Assembly (NCBI RefSeq): GCF_002846395.1
Contig: NZ_PJMU01000001.1
Span: 1,116,001 to 1,180,000, forward strand
Length of the DNA stretch: 64,000 nt
Direction: 5' to 3'
Source: Pontibacter ramchanderi
Lineage (GTDB): Bacteria > Bacteroidota > Bacteroidia > Cytophagales > Hymenobacteraceae
In this document: positions 19,201 to 25,950 of the stretch, piece by piece
Layout: each line of letters opens with the position of its first letter
How positions within the stretch are numbered: position 1 is the first letter of the stretch
Program-made: the position numbers and the translations under genes
The notes under the pieces: generated by a model
What the model saw: the letters and a program-made list of their open reading frames with translations, nothing else
What the model was told of the DNA's origin: nothing
Database searches by the model: none

Positions 19201-19433
19201 TTTAGCGAGATGTTGTCGAGTGTAAGGGTCAGGTATGGAAAATTCCTGAAGTTGGAGATATTGGACTGAAAAGGCGCCAGCACCAGCCTGGGGTCTTGGG
19301 TAAGGGTGGTTCTGATGAGTACGGGTAGCTTGTCCTGGTAGAGCGGGGCCAGCATAAACTGAGCCGCCAGCACCAGAAGCAGTACCAGTGAGATCACCAG
19401 CAGAAAGATCTTAAGGAAGAGGCGCGTTTTCAT
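16251..19433 (-). CDS. Giant AsmA family protein
   Basis: About 1060 residues. I chose the ATG at 19431-19433 (MKTRLFLKIFLLVIS) over the upstream ATG at 19499 because the signal-anchor helix starts there. The rest is periplasmic, beta-rich and low in cysteine. It has an AsmA N-terminal segment (APLYQDKLPVLIRTTL) and an AsmA-like C-terminal domain near 870-990 with NVDLEQLF-like and FDLRGSYTMRGDAHLSMDIN-type elements. AsmA-like proteins form long hydrophobic grooves thought to carry phospholipids between the two membranes. The C-terminus ends in a coiled stretch rich in Gln, Glu and Lys. Transcribed alone; upstream 290 bp are non-coding. Confidence 0.88.
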   Translation of the reverse strand: MKTRLFLKIFLLVISLVLLLVLAAQFMLAPLYQDKLPVLIRTTLTQDPRLVLAPFQSNISNFRNFPYLTLTLDNISLKDTSSAQPLEVLAVKHAEVLVPVLQWPYGRLRISKVYLDGLSLHQQVDSTGHKRSLNFGKGNKQSEEASDFALNIPHVRIRNARFMSENHYKASALSIQLLDSDLAAALNGKILHIKGKLEGKINYISSRDLRLFEENAFTADARYTYDLTKKLGKIEGSKAILNKNEVLISGTHQKMSDEPGALLDLHFKGEQPFFFLLNQMNSVRSIPLLRQVQSEGRVQLHYHIAGHSGPTKRPRNKLHFALQDGKLHWPTSRITLSQIQIAGLLDNGPKHSPESSSFTLHRLAVRTGNDSLQLKARISDFTKPFVDARISGSYTLDSLAEVMPPDYLTLPRGVLTGDVTIMGNVYAGEDRMREQDLQWQGAIRLQDVGFQPAKLTVPLTELNGEARLAGNELRLQGIGGNIGGKPFSVEGSVRDAVNYLLGQQKTVTVRGAVKLKQVDTDWLKLQPATKTGRGQVASASPAVMTNTILPGFLRMNMRLECQQLNLAEARIQNMRARLRSDGRRLTLSDVGLTSQGIMVTGDVTAPNDNRKLHTANIQLAAQMDTLDLTSLEQVNAIAGSAGGGKKAKRNKDGNMDFLMPLQQVELLLRVKHIDLPGKEDLQGLSVRLQKNKSHVTMQSMRFKTTKGGTATAHGGFYLLSSKLTRPYLDVALQYDFLDLQAFMQNFAALKTLLPADQPQELPEKDPDNAMSAKLREKVYDLGLHVEAQELKYEYLRGSNLAIKARMNREQAQLDKLYLEAIGGKIFSHGMMYLNEPSDTIPVRLKAQVQDVDLEQLFAVAEQMELDMLGSQNIKGKADCNLTVYTKLDDTFTPSFDRTVAYSNASFRGMELIDIKPIQEALGFIRKERTEHLFFEDVNADFVLYRNKFVAPGFSMNNNLSSFDLRGSYTMRGDAHLSMDINIFNILFGNNQKRIEQIQEDTLSLKESQSKQHLMLVRDQEKYKVKLSNRREREDISLVLRNEFLDVLEQYQIDTAFSELK

Positions 19434-19722
19434 AAAATTGTATGGCCAGACCGGAAGACTGATGTCCGGTTTGCTTCTCCTTAAACTCACTTTGCACAAG
19501 AAAGTTCGCCCCGTTCATCCAAGCCCGAACCCCCTGTGTTATATAGGCTTATGCTATATCAGCAGCTACAAAGTCTGAGACAGGGGCAAACGACCTAAGG
19601 CAGTAGAAAAGTGCACGCTCCGGAATGCCTACTAACCTAAACCCTCCCCTTGTCCGTACAAATGATTAGCCCTTGCGCATTGCCGGGGTGCTTAATTATG
19701 TTCTACCAAACGAAAACAAACC

Positions 19723-20055
19723 ATGAGCAGCAACAATAGAAATATCTCCGAAGATCCGAATTCAAGAAAAGGCGAAGGTGTGAGCGGACTGGGACAGGGC
19801 AAGCAGACAGGACCTGTAGCTGGTGGCGCCGACAACACCCGCGGCGAGAACAAGCCGAGCCGTGAGGGCAGCAGCGGCGGTGCCAAACAAGGCAAAGACA
19901 ACCCACGGGAGCAGAAAAGTCCGCAGGGTTCCAATGCCAACCCGACCACGACCAGCCGCGGCGCTGACAGCAGCGACAAAGAGTTTCGCAACAACCAGCC
20001 GAACCCAAGCACGATCACGGACCCGAATATGAAAAACAAGGAGCGCAACAACTAA
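19723..20055 (+). CDS. Small disordered hydrophilic protein
   Basis: A 110-residue protein of Gly, Asn, Ser, Lys and Pro with almost no hydrophobic residues, no cysteine and no signal peptide. It reads as intrinsically disordered throughout, for example GEGVSGLGQGKQTGPVAGG and NPREQKSPQGSNANP. The frame is open, has its own upstream gap and a strong terminator right after. The composition would be very unlikely by chance, so I believe it is real. Proteins of this kind in related bacteria are annotated as hypothetical and are sometimes stress-induced hydrophilins. Function unknown. Confidence 0.7.
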   Translation: MSSNNRNISEDPNSRKGEGVSGLGQGKQTGPVAGGADNTRGENKPSREGSSGGAKQGKDNPREQKSPQGSNANPTTTSRGADSSDKEFRNNQPNPSTITDPNMKNKERNN

Positions 20056-20080
20056 GGCTATACCTGTGCCTTAAATGAAT

Positions 20081-20115
20081 AAAGCCCTGGCAATTGCCGG
20101 GGCTTTTGTTTTGTT
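20081..20115. terminator. Bidirectional hairpin terminator
   Basis: AAAGCCCTGGCAA pairs with TTGCCGGGGCTTT across 20081-20106 with one T-G wobble, followed by TTGTTTTG. It lies between the disordered-protein gene (+) and the carboxypeptidase gene (-). Confidence 0.85.
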
Positions 20116-20135
20116 CCTGATGAATCGGCTATACC

Positions 20136-21536
20136 TTACTTCAGTTCATCCAGCACCACGTACATTTTCTTCACCAGCGACGAGGCTGAACCGTTGTAGT
20201 TGTTCACCAGGAACGAGAAAAGGTACTCCCGGCCGTCTTTGGCTTTGTGGTAACCGGTATAGCCTTTTACGCCGCGTATGGTGCCGCTTTTCATTTTCAT
20301 GTTGTTGAAGGTGGGCAACGAGGCCAGGAAACCCGGATACCAACTCTGGTGCCGGGCATGCAGCAGCATCTGCACCTGTGCATGCGTCGTCACGCGGTTG
20401 AGCGGCGACAAACCCGAACCATCTACCATGGCCAGTTCAGATTCGGCAATCCCTCTGTCTTTCCAGTACTGGCGTATTTTGCTCAGTCCCTGGCGGGTGT
20501 CGCTGGTGTTGCCCTCGCGGTATGCAATTGTTTTAACCAAGGCCTCGCCGTAGAGGTTGATGCTTTTGCGGTTGAACCAGTACACCAGGCTGTCGAGGGG
20601 CGGTGACAAAACGGTATGGAACAAGGTATAGCCTTGCTGCGGTATGGCGCTGTGCTGCAACACGGCCTGCTGCGGCATGCTGATGCCCAGGGTGCGGAGT
20701 GTATCGGCCAGCATGCTCACAAACTGATTGGTACCGGAAGGCAGCGCCCCCGAAATCTTGAAACTATTCTCGTTGACAGGTATAGTACCCCGGATGGCGG
20801 CAGTGCTGGTGCCCACCGGAAAGTAAATATAGGCGTTATCGCCGGTGCCCGCCGCTGCGGAGGTGAGCTCGGAGCGCAGGCCGTAGCCGTTGAGGCTGGG
20901 CACCGTTTTCACGATCGAAACCGGCTCGCCGATCTGCTTGCCCGACTGCAGGATCACATCGTACTGATTCTCGCGCCAGTTGAGCTTGGCTGCCCCGGCC
21001 CCATAGTAGTTGGCAATGTCCTGCCACATCCACCCGTCGGGCACAGTTTCTTCGTTCCAGCCTTCATTCTGCACCACCACTTCATGCACCGTTTTAATGC
21101 CAGCACGCTGCATCGCCTGCACAATCCCTTTGAGCACAGCATCTTCGCTGGTCTCCGGCCAGCGCCAGCTTCCAAATGTAGGGTCACCGCTTGGCGTGAT
21201 GAGTAGTGAAGTCTGCTTCCCGTTTTTCCGGAGGGCAAACTTTGTTTCGTAGCGATAGGACTTGCCCATTAGTTCGTAGGCGCTGATGCTGGTGATGAGC
21301 TTCATGGTGGAGGCCGGCGCCAACCCGATATTGCTGTTCCGGTCGTAAACTACCTGCCCGGTTTGTGCATCGACCACATACAGCGAGGCAATGCCATTCT
21401 GCATTTGCGCATCGGCTTCGAATTTCTGAAAAGCGGTGGTTAGTTTAGTTGTTGCAGTCTGCGCCCAGGCTTGTTGGAGCGCCAGGAAACAGGTTATAAA
21501 AAGGGTGAGGTGAGTGATACGGGTTTTCATACCCAA
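20136..21536 (-). CDS. dacB: D-alanyl-D-alanine carboxypeptidase/endopeptidase, PBP4 (S13) type
   Basis: A 466-residue periplasmic penicillin-binding protein that trims or cleaves peptide cross-links of peptidoglycan. It has a signal peptide (about 1-25, ending AWAQ). The active-site set is complete: PASTMK with Ser76 and Lys79, a SGLSPLNR element (SxN motif, about 373), and KSGT (KTG-type motif, about 412) in MKMKSGTIRGVKGYTG. Length matches the S13 family. A start at codon 3 (MKTRITHL) is equally good. It is single and convergent with the upstream disordered-protein gene. It could supply muropeptides to the AnmK recycling route, though the genes are not linked. Confidence 0.93.
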   Translation of the reverse strand: MGMKTRITHLTLFITCFLALQQAWAQTATTKLTTAFQKFEADAQMQNGIASLYVVDAQTGQVVYDRNSNIGLAPASTMKLITSISAYELMGKSYRYETKFALRKNGKQTSLLITPSGDPTFGSWRWPETSEDAVLKGIVQAMQRAGIKTVHEVVVQNEGWNEETVPDGWMWQDIANYYGAGAAKLNWRENQYDVILQSGKQIGEPVSIVKTVPSLNGYGLRSELTSAAAGTGDNAYIYFPVGTSTAAIRGTIPVNENSFKISGALPSGTNQFVSMLADTLRTLGISMPQQAVLQHSAIPQQGYTLFHTVLSPPLDSLVYWFNRKSINLYGEALVKTIAYREGNTSDTRQGLSKIRQYWKDRGIAESELAMVDGSGLSPLNRVTTHAQVQMLLHARHQSWYPGFLASLPTFNNMKMKSGTIRGVKGYTGYHKAKDGREYLFSFLVNNYNGSASSLVKKMYVVLDELK

Positions 21537-21576
21537 AAATTAAGCATTTCTGCCGGTTATCCCCAAACCTAAAAGC

Positions 21577-21614
21577 AAAACGGCCGCTTATTGATAGGAA
21601 TAAGCGGCCGTTTT
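21577..21614. terminator. Perfect 16-bp hairpin terminator
   Basis: AAAACGGCCGCTTATT (21577-21592), loop GATAGG, AATAAGCGGCCGTTTT (21599-21614). It is symmetric with A and T runs on both sides. It ends the disordered-protein gene at 21633 and may insulate the PBP4 gene from it. Confidence 0.9.
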
Positions 21615-21632
21615 GTTTTCTATTGGCTTTCT

Positions 21633-22346
21633 CTACCAGTCCTGGTGATCGCGGTATCTGTTGCGTTCGTTATAGCGGTGCTCGTCCTCGGAACGGCGCT
21701 GCTGATTGTTCCCCCAGTTGTTGTAGGCGCTGCGCTCCCGGTCTTCGTCGCGGTTGTTATATTGGGTAGTACCGTAGCCTGTGTCGCGAAACTCGTCGAA
21801 GCTGCGGTTGTAACCTCGCTCGCCCCTCTCTTCGTTTCGGTAGCCAGACCTTGACTGATTGCTGTCCATGTAGCCGGTACCACGGTAGCGGTTCTCGTAG
21901 TCATCGTTCATGCGGCCGCGGTAGTCGTTGTTGCCAGCACCGCTGTAGTTCTGACGGCTGTGCTCGTTGTGATCGTAATAGTTGCGATCGCCGCCCATGT
22001 GGCCCGGTCGCTCACGACCCGACATACCGTAGTTCGATGGTCCGTAGGCTGAGCCGCCGCCGTAGGTGCTGCCCCCTTCGCCGTAGCGTGTACCGCCACT
22101 GAAGTCGCCATAGGCACGGGCGTCGGAAGTTCTGCGGTTGCGTTCGTACCCATATCGGTCGTCGTTATACCCGCTGCCTTGGTTCCGCTGACTGCGGGAG
22201 TGGTAGCGGCCATCAGAGCTGTTCATGTCATCGGGGTTGTAGCGCGACAGGCTGTGGGTGTTGCCGGTGCGGGCGTTGCCGTGCTCGTCGAAGTCGGCGT
22301 AGTGGTTTTTGCGGGAACGATCGTTCTGCGCGTTGTTTCTGTTCAT
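21633..22346 (-). CDS. Arg/Gly/Tyr/Asn-rich low-complexity protein
   Basis: I start it at the ATG at 22344-22346 (MNRNNAQNDRSRKNHYADFD), 237 residues, instead of the upstream ATG at 22391, because the extra 15 residues differ in character and the A-rich AACAAAGCT leader sits just before the chosen start. The whole protein is Arg, Gly, Tyr, Asn, Asp and Ser with many RY, GY and RG pairs. It has no cysteine, little Leu or Ile, and no signal peptide. This resembles RGG/YGG-type phase-separating RNA-binding tails, but no folded domain is attached. Often annotated as a general stress-like or hypothetical protein. Function unknown. Confidence 0.7.
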   Translation of the reverse strand: MNRNNAQNDRSRKNHYADFDEHGNARTGNTHSLSRYNPDDMNSSDGRYHSRSQRNQGSGYNDDRYGYERNRRTSDARAYGDFSGGTRYGEGGSTYGGGSAYGPSNYGMSGRERPGHMGGDRNYYDHNEHSRQNYSGAGNNDYRGRMNDDYENRYRGTGYMDSNQSRSGYRNEERGERGYNRSFDEFRDTGYGTTQYNNRDEDRERSAYNNWGNNQQRRSEDEHRYNERNRYRDHQDW

Positions 22347-22512
22347 AGCTTTGTTATTTAGGTTAAAACACTCCCTCTCATAACGCAGCAAAGCGACGCA
22401 TGTTCTTTTCCGCTCTTCTAAAACACCTCCACCGGACCTAAACCAAAGGCCACTGTTGTGGTCAATTCCAGCATCTATAGGTATAGATCAGGCTACAGAA
22501 GCACTTTCATTC

Positions 22513-23076
22513 CTACAGTTTATGCAGCTGAAAGTACCCCAGGTGCAACTCGTCTTCCGGACCAGCTATACCTGCCGTGATCGAGAGGCTGTACTGCTGC
22601 TTGTCCTCGGCTGAGAGAATGTCCTTCACTTCGAACACCTCGTCTACGTCCACGCCAAACTTATCGTCGATGTGTGAATTGGCGCCCTTGAAGCCGGTGT
22701 GCTTGTAAAAGGCTGTTTCTTTCGCCTGCTTCACAGCACCTGCCTGATCCGGTGCAACAGCCAGCATCTTGTAGTGAAACTCATCGAACTCCCCCTGCTT
22801 GTAGCCGCCCAGGTTCAGGAAGAACAGCTTGTCGGCACCGGCAACAGCAGGTATAGCCGCCTTGGGCACCACCTTTATTTGGAAACCATTTACCCGCGTC
22901 ACTTCCCGCCAGGCATCAATGTGAATATTGCCTTTCGCCTCCGGCCAGAACGCCTTGATAGCCGGCACCAGGTCTTTCACCTGCTCCCCGATGGCAAAGA
23001 ACATGTCGTGCTGCTCCGTGTTGCGCCCCGCCGGCCGGCAGCCCAACATCAGCATAAAGAGTTTTGGGTTTTGCAT
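22513..23076 (-). CDS. DUF1543 domain-containing protein
   Basis: A 187-residue cytoplasmic protein with the DUF1543 opening LFMLMLGCRPAGRNTEQHDMFFAIG, then HIDAWREVTRVNGF, and a second half containing LFFLNLGGYKQGEFDEFHYKMLAV. The two halves look like a tandem duplication of one small alpha/beta unit. The family is conserved in several phyla but has no assigned function. The gene is single, with a motif copy in its coding sequence and a repeat-rich gap upstream. Confidence 0.85.
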   Translation of the reverse strand: MQNPKLFMLMLGCRPAGRNTEQHDMFFAIGEQVKDLVPAIKAFWPEAKGNIHIDAWREVTRVNGFQIKVVPKAAIPAVAGADKLFFLNLGGYKQGEFDEFHYKMLAVAPDQAGAVKQAKETAFYKHTGFKGANSHIDDKFGVDVDEVFEVKDILSAEDKQQYSLSITAGIAGPEDELHLGYFQLHKL

Positions 23077-23682
23077 TGGTGTTTTGTTTTTTTCTATTAG
23101 ATAGTAGGTATAGGGCTGTTGTTTAATTTTTCATGTTAATGATAGTTCTTACCCAGGAAGGGGATTGGGAACAATTATCATCCCCTTGCTTCCTTCGAAG
23201 GGGAACTTTCTAACCTCGTTACTTCACTGGTATAGCCTAGTAGCTTTCGGTGTTTGGTCCCTACTAATTCAACACACCCCTGCCCCTCTCAAGAGGGGAA
23301 TTTGATGCATTACCATGATCAGGTATAAGCGCTGTAGGATTTGACGCATACCACACGCACCACTGGCAGGTAAAGCAAGACTAACTTGCACACAAACTAT
23401 GAAACAACTAGCAGTGCAAGGTGCACAGCCGACGATTTTTTGTCTGAGCGGTCAGCGAGTGGGGGTAGGGGCCCTCGATTCAAAATCGTCTTGATTTTTT
23501 TGCCTACTTTTTTCATCAAGGAAAAAAGTAGGTGCCCGCCGCACAGGCGAAGCTATAAAACTAAACAGATTAAGGAACAGAAAACAGAAGCAACGCTAGG
23601 TATAGTTCACGGCGTAGCTACACCCTGAACAGAGGCCCCACCTTAGCCCTCACGAGCGAGGTCGCTCGCGCAATCCCCCCCT
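23077..23682. other. Repeat-rich 606-bp intergenic gap with hairpins
   Basis: No gene is supported. It holds five copies of the dispersed motif (about 23107, 23230, 23322, 23598, 23687), a CCCCTCT/AGAGGGG hairpin at 23283-23298, and a related CCTTCGAAGG palindrome near 23191-23202. It also has a long-range GACGATTTT/AAAATCGTC pair (23431-23439 and 23482-23490), a perfect 12-bp hairpin at 23503-23532, and a CGAGCGA/TCGCTCG palindrome at 23653-23668. An 80-codon open frame at 23386-23628 overlaps the hairpins and looks spurious. Confidence 0.6.
23503..23532. repeat. Perfect 12-bp inverted repeat in intergenic gap
   Basis: CCTACTTTTTTC (23503-23514), loop ATCAAG, GAAAAAAGTAGG (23521-23532). From memory similar hairpins followed by GTGCCCGCC recur between genes in Bacteroidota. 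Here it is part of a larger structured block from 23431. Confidence 0.7.
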
Positions 23683-24807
23683 TTACCTATACCCGATAAT
23701 CGAAGTAAACGACACCTTCCGCATTGGCTGCCGCGATACCGGATTAATCGCTTCGACCACCCCTTCCGCTTTCAACGCCTCCAACGCTTCTTTGTAATTC
23801 CCCCGGATATAATTCGTGCCGATGTTGTGATGGCGGTAAATGCTGTCGATGGGCAGGTTGTGGTAGAAGGAGCGCTTGCCGGCCAGATCGGTGATCAGGT
23901 TTTTGATGGAGTAACGGTACTGCTCCTGAAACAGCGACAACTGGTGCTTGATATTGGCCCCGAAAAGCGGCACGCCGTCTTCCTGGTAGTCGCTGTACAT
24001 GAGCATGAGCTCTTTCATTTTCATGTAAGGCGCATCGTTTTTCGACACAAAAAACAGGTAGTGGCTGGTCTGGTTCTTTTTGGGCAGACTGATCTTGAAG
24101 CGGAAGGTCTTGTAGTCCTTCTCTCGGAATACGTCCTCGAACTGATCCACCATAAAATCCTCGCGCTGGCCGGCATCCTGATAACGGTCGCAGAACTCGC
24201 GGATCTTCTGCAGGCGCTCTTTGCCGAACACATCGGCCATGATGCTGTCGTCGGTGGCGCCCTGTACCGCTGCCCGCAGCTTGGCTGGCGTGAAGAGCAT
24301 GAACAGGTCGAGGCCCCAGCGACGCACCGACTGCAAAAGTAGCTGCTGCGAAAACTCATAACCAAAGGGGTCCAGGTATAGCAGCGTAGGCACATCGTTG
24401 CCGAGGAGTTTGGCGAGCGTTGCCAGACTGGCCTCTTCGTGCAGGAGCACGGGTTTGTGCTGCAAGTCCTGGTAATATGGCAGCTGCTGCAGGTTCTCCT
24501 TCAGGCGGGCGGTGACGGTTTTCTTTTCATCGTTGAAAAAAGTGCGCACTACCTTGTTCAGGTTATACTTGTCCGTAGCCCCGAAAATGCTGTTGAGCAC
24601 GCGCACCGGTGTGGCGGGCCTGCCATCCTCCGGCTTGCCATCGCAGGCGTAGAGGTCGATGAAGGCCAGCACCGGGTTGGACTTGTAGCGCTGCCCCTGC
24701 AGCTGGGCACTGCACCAGGCCTTGAAAAACTCAACAAGCAGCTCCGACTTGATCTCGGCGCTGCTGCGCTGTTCTATAAAAAAATCGTTTGTATCGGCAG
24801 TAGACAT
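23683..24807 (-). CDS. tcmP: Three-Cys-motif partner protein (TcmP family)
   Basis: A 374-residue protein with the TcmP layout: N-terminal KSELLVEFFKAWC, FIDLYACDGKPEDG (Rossmann-like, SAM-binding type loop), RTFFNDEKKTV, and LLYLDPFGYEFS (about 142-153), which takes the place of a DPPY-type methyltransferase motif. The C-terminal third is a winged-helix-like segment ending with DSIYRHHNIGTNYIRGNYK. TcmP genes normally sit next to a three-Cys-motif (phage Gp37/Gp68-like, DUF5131) gene; none is adjacent here. Known family members have no proven activity. A role in nucleic-acid modification is inference. Confidence 0.85.
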   Translation of the reverse strand: MSTADTNDFFIEQRSSAEIKSELLVEFFKAWCSAQLQGQRYKSNPVLAFIDLYACDGKPEDGRPATPVRVLNSIFGATDKYNLNKVVRTFFNDEKKTVTARLKENLQQLPYYQDLQHKPVLLHEEASLATLAKLLGNDVPTLLYLDPFGYEFSQQLLLQSVRRWGLDLFMLFTPAKLRAAVQGATDDSIMADVFGKERLQKIREFCDRYQDAGQREDFMVDQFEDVFREKDYKTFRFKISLPKKNQTSHYLFFVSKNDAPYMKMKELMLMYSDYQEDGVPLFGANIKHQLSLFQEQYRYSIKNLITDLAGKRSFYHNLPIDSIYRHHNIGTNYIRGNYKEALEALKAEGVVEAINPVSRQPMRKVSFTSIIGYR

Positions 24808-24934
24808 GAACTATCGGTCTGTTGTGCCTGCCTGGCTGGTCTAAAAGGATGGATCCTATACCTGCCGGGAAAGCTAATGTTTAATGGAAAGGTAAAGTTA
24901 GGGCTTGTTTCAATTATAACCGTAATTTTGCAGC

Positions 24935-25369
24935 ATGAAACTGACGGGCAACATTCTCAACATTAAAAACAAGCGCGACGACCGCCATGCAGGTATAGCC
25001 ATTGAGGTGGACAAGGTCGAGTACGTGACCTACAAGAAGGATGGCAAGTACTTTCAGCCCTTCAACCTGGAGGTGGAACTGGAGGAGCCGATCGTCATAA
25101 CAGGAGACCAACTGGCCCGCAAGCCGGACAAACACCTGCAGGAAGGCGAATACGATTTTGATGTGTATGACAAGGAGGACGGGGACTATGTGCTCAATGA
25201 GAGCAAGTTTCTGTCGGTGCTGCTGGTTTACGACGAATTTGAGCAGGAGCATGTGCTCTCGTCGGTGGAGTATACGGTCACGGTTCCGAACGATGAATTT
25301 AAAGTGCTGAAGGAAGAGCAGCACAAGCTCCGGCAGGCCCGCAAAGGCATGGGCAAAAAGAAAAAATAG
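24935..25369 (+). CDS. Conserved hypothetical acidic protein with Lys-rich tail
   Basis: 144 residues, no signal peptide. The body is strand-rich and strongly acidic (VELEEPIVITGDQL, YDKEDGDYVLNES). The last 25 residues are basic, ending KGMGKKKK. I do not recognise a family. It is divergent from tcmP (127 bp apart) and followed by its own hairpin terminator, so it is probably an independent gene. The GGTATA word lies in its coding sequence at about 24992, encoding Gly-Ile. Confidence 0.65.
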   Translation: MKLTGNILNIKNKRDDRHAGIAIEVDKVEYVTYKKDGKYFQPFNLEVELEEPIVITGDQLARKPDKHLQEGEYDFDVYDKEDGDYVLNESKFLSVLLVYDEFEQEHVLSSVEYTVTVPNDEFKVLKEEQHKLRQARKGMGKKKK

Positions 25370-25396
25370 CCGCCTTACCCAAAGGTATAAAAACAG

Positions 25397-25440
25397 AAAG
25401 ACCTGCTTCAAGCATTGCTTAAGGCAGGTCTTTCCTTTTC
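25397..25440 (+). terminator. Hairpin terminator of the acidic protein gene
   Basis: AAAGACCTGC (25397-25406) pairs with GCAGGTCTTT (25424-25433), with an AAGC/GCTT inner stem, followed by CCTTTTC. Confidence 0.85.
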
Positions 25441-25577
25441 ATGTTCCGTCAAACATGGAAGCAATTCTTCCAAAAGCTTCTAAAAGCTTTAATTCAGGTT
25501 TACGCCTGTCTGAACGATAACATAATGTCTATACCCAGGTATACGCAAGTCGGCGCAGTAGGTTGATGTCCAAACAC

Positions 25578-25784
25578 TTACTTTTTATCCATACCCAGGT
25601 AAATGCCATAGCCGATCAGGCCGGCACCCACCGCAAAGAGCACATACTGCTTCTGCTTGGTGTCGAGGCCGTTGTAGGTATCCAGCCCGAACTTACCCGG
25701 GTTCTTTATCACGTTCATGATCTCTCCCGGATTTTCCATCAGGTAGTTCAGAGGATTTGAGGATTTTGATGTATTGGTTTTCAT
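25578..25784 (-). CDS. Small single-pass membrane protein
   Basis: 68 residues: a polar N-terminus (MKTNTSKSSNPLNYLMENPG), a linker with two NPG turns, then one C-terminal membrane helix (YVLFAVGAGLIGYGIYLGM) and a DKK tail, so N-in or tail-anchored topology. No recognised family. A short clean frame with good coding character and an A-rich leader (GAAAGACC) before the ATG. Function unknown. Confidence 0.6.
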   Translation of the reverse strand: MKTNTSKSSNPLNYLMENPGEIMNVIKNPGKFGLDTYNGLDTKQKQYVLFAVGAGLIGYGIYLGMDKK

Positions 25785-25950
25785 GGTCTTTCTATTTTTT
25801 CCTTTTCCTTACGGGAACCGCGGTTTAATAGATCAGGAAAAAGCAGAAAAGCTATACCTGAATTGTCCCAAGCCAGCTAGCTTCCAGCGTCATAGCACCT
25901 CGCAACACCTCTTAACTGAGATCAGGCACGTGCTGTATACCTGCAGTTAG

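Noticed and set aside
18905..19499. Longer N-terminus for the AsmA protein from the ATG at 19499
   Set aside because: The 22 extra residues precede the signal anchor and contain a Cys and Pro-rich stretch not expected there.
23386..23628. 80-codon open frame in repeat-rich gap
   Set aside because: Spans the inverted repeats at 23431-23532; such frames recur over intergenic repeats and show no protein-like pattern.
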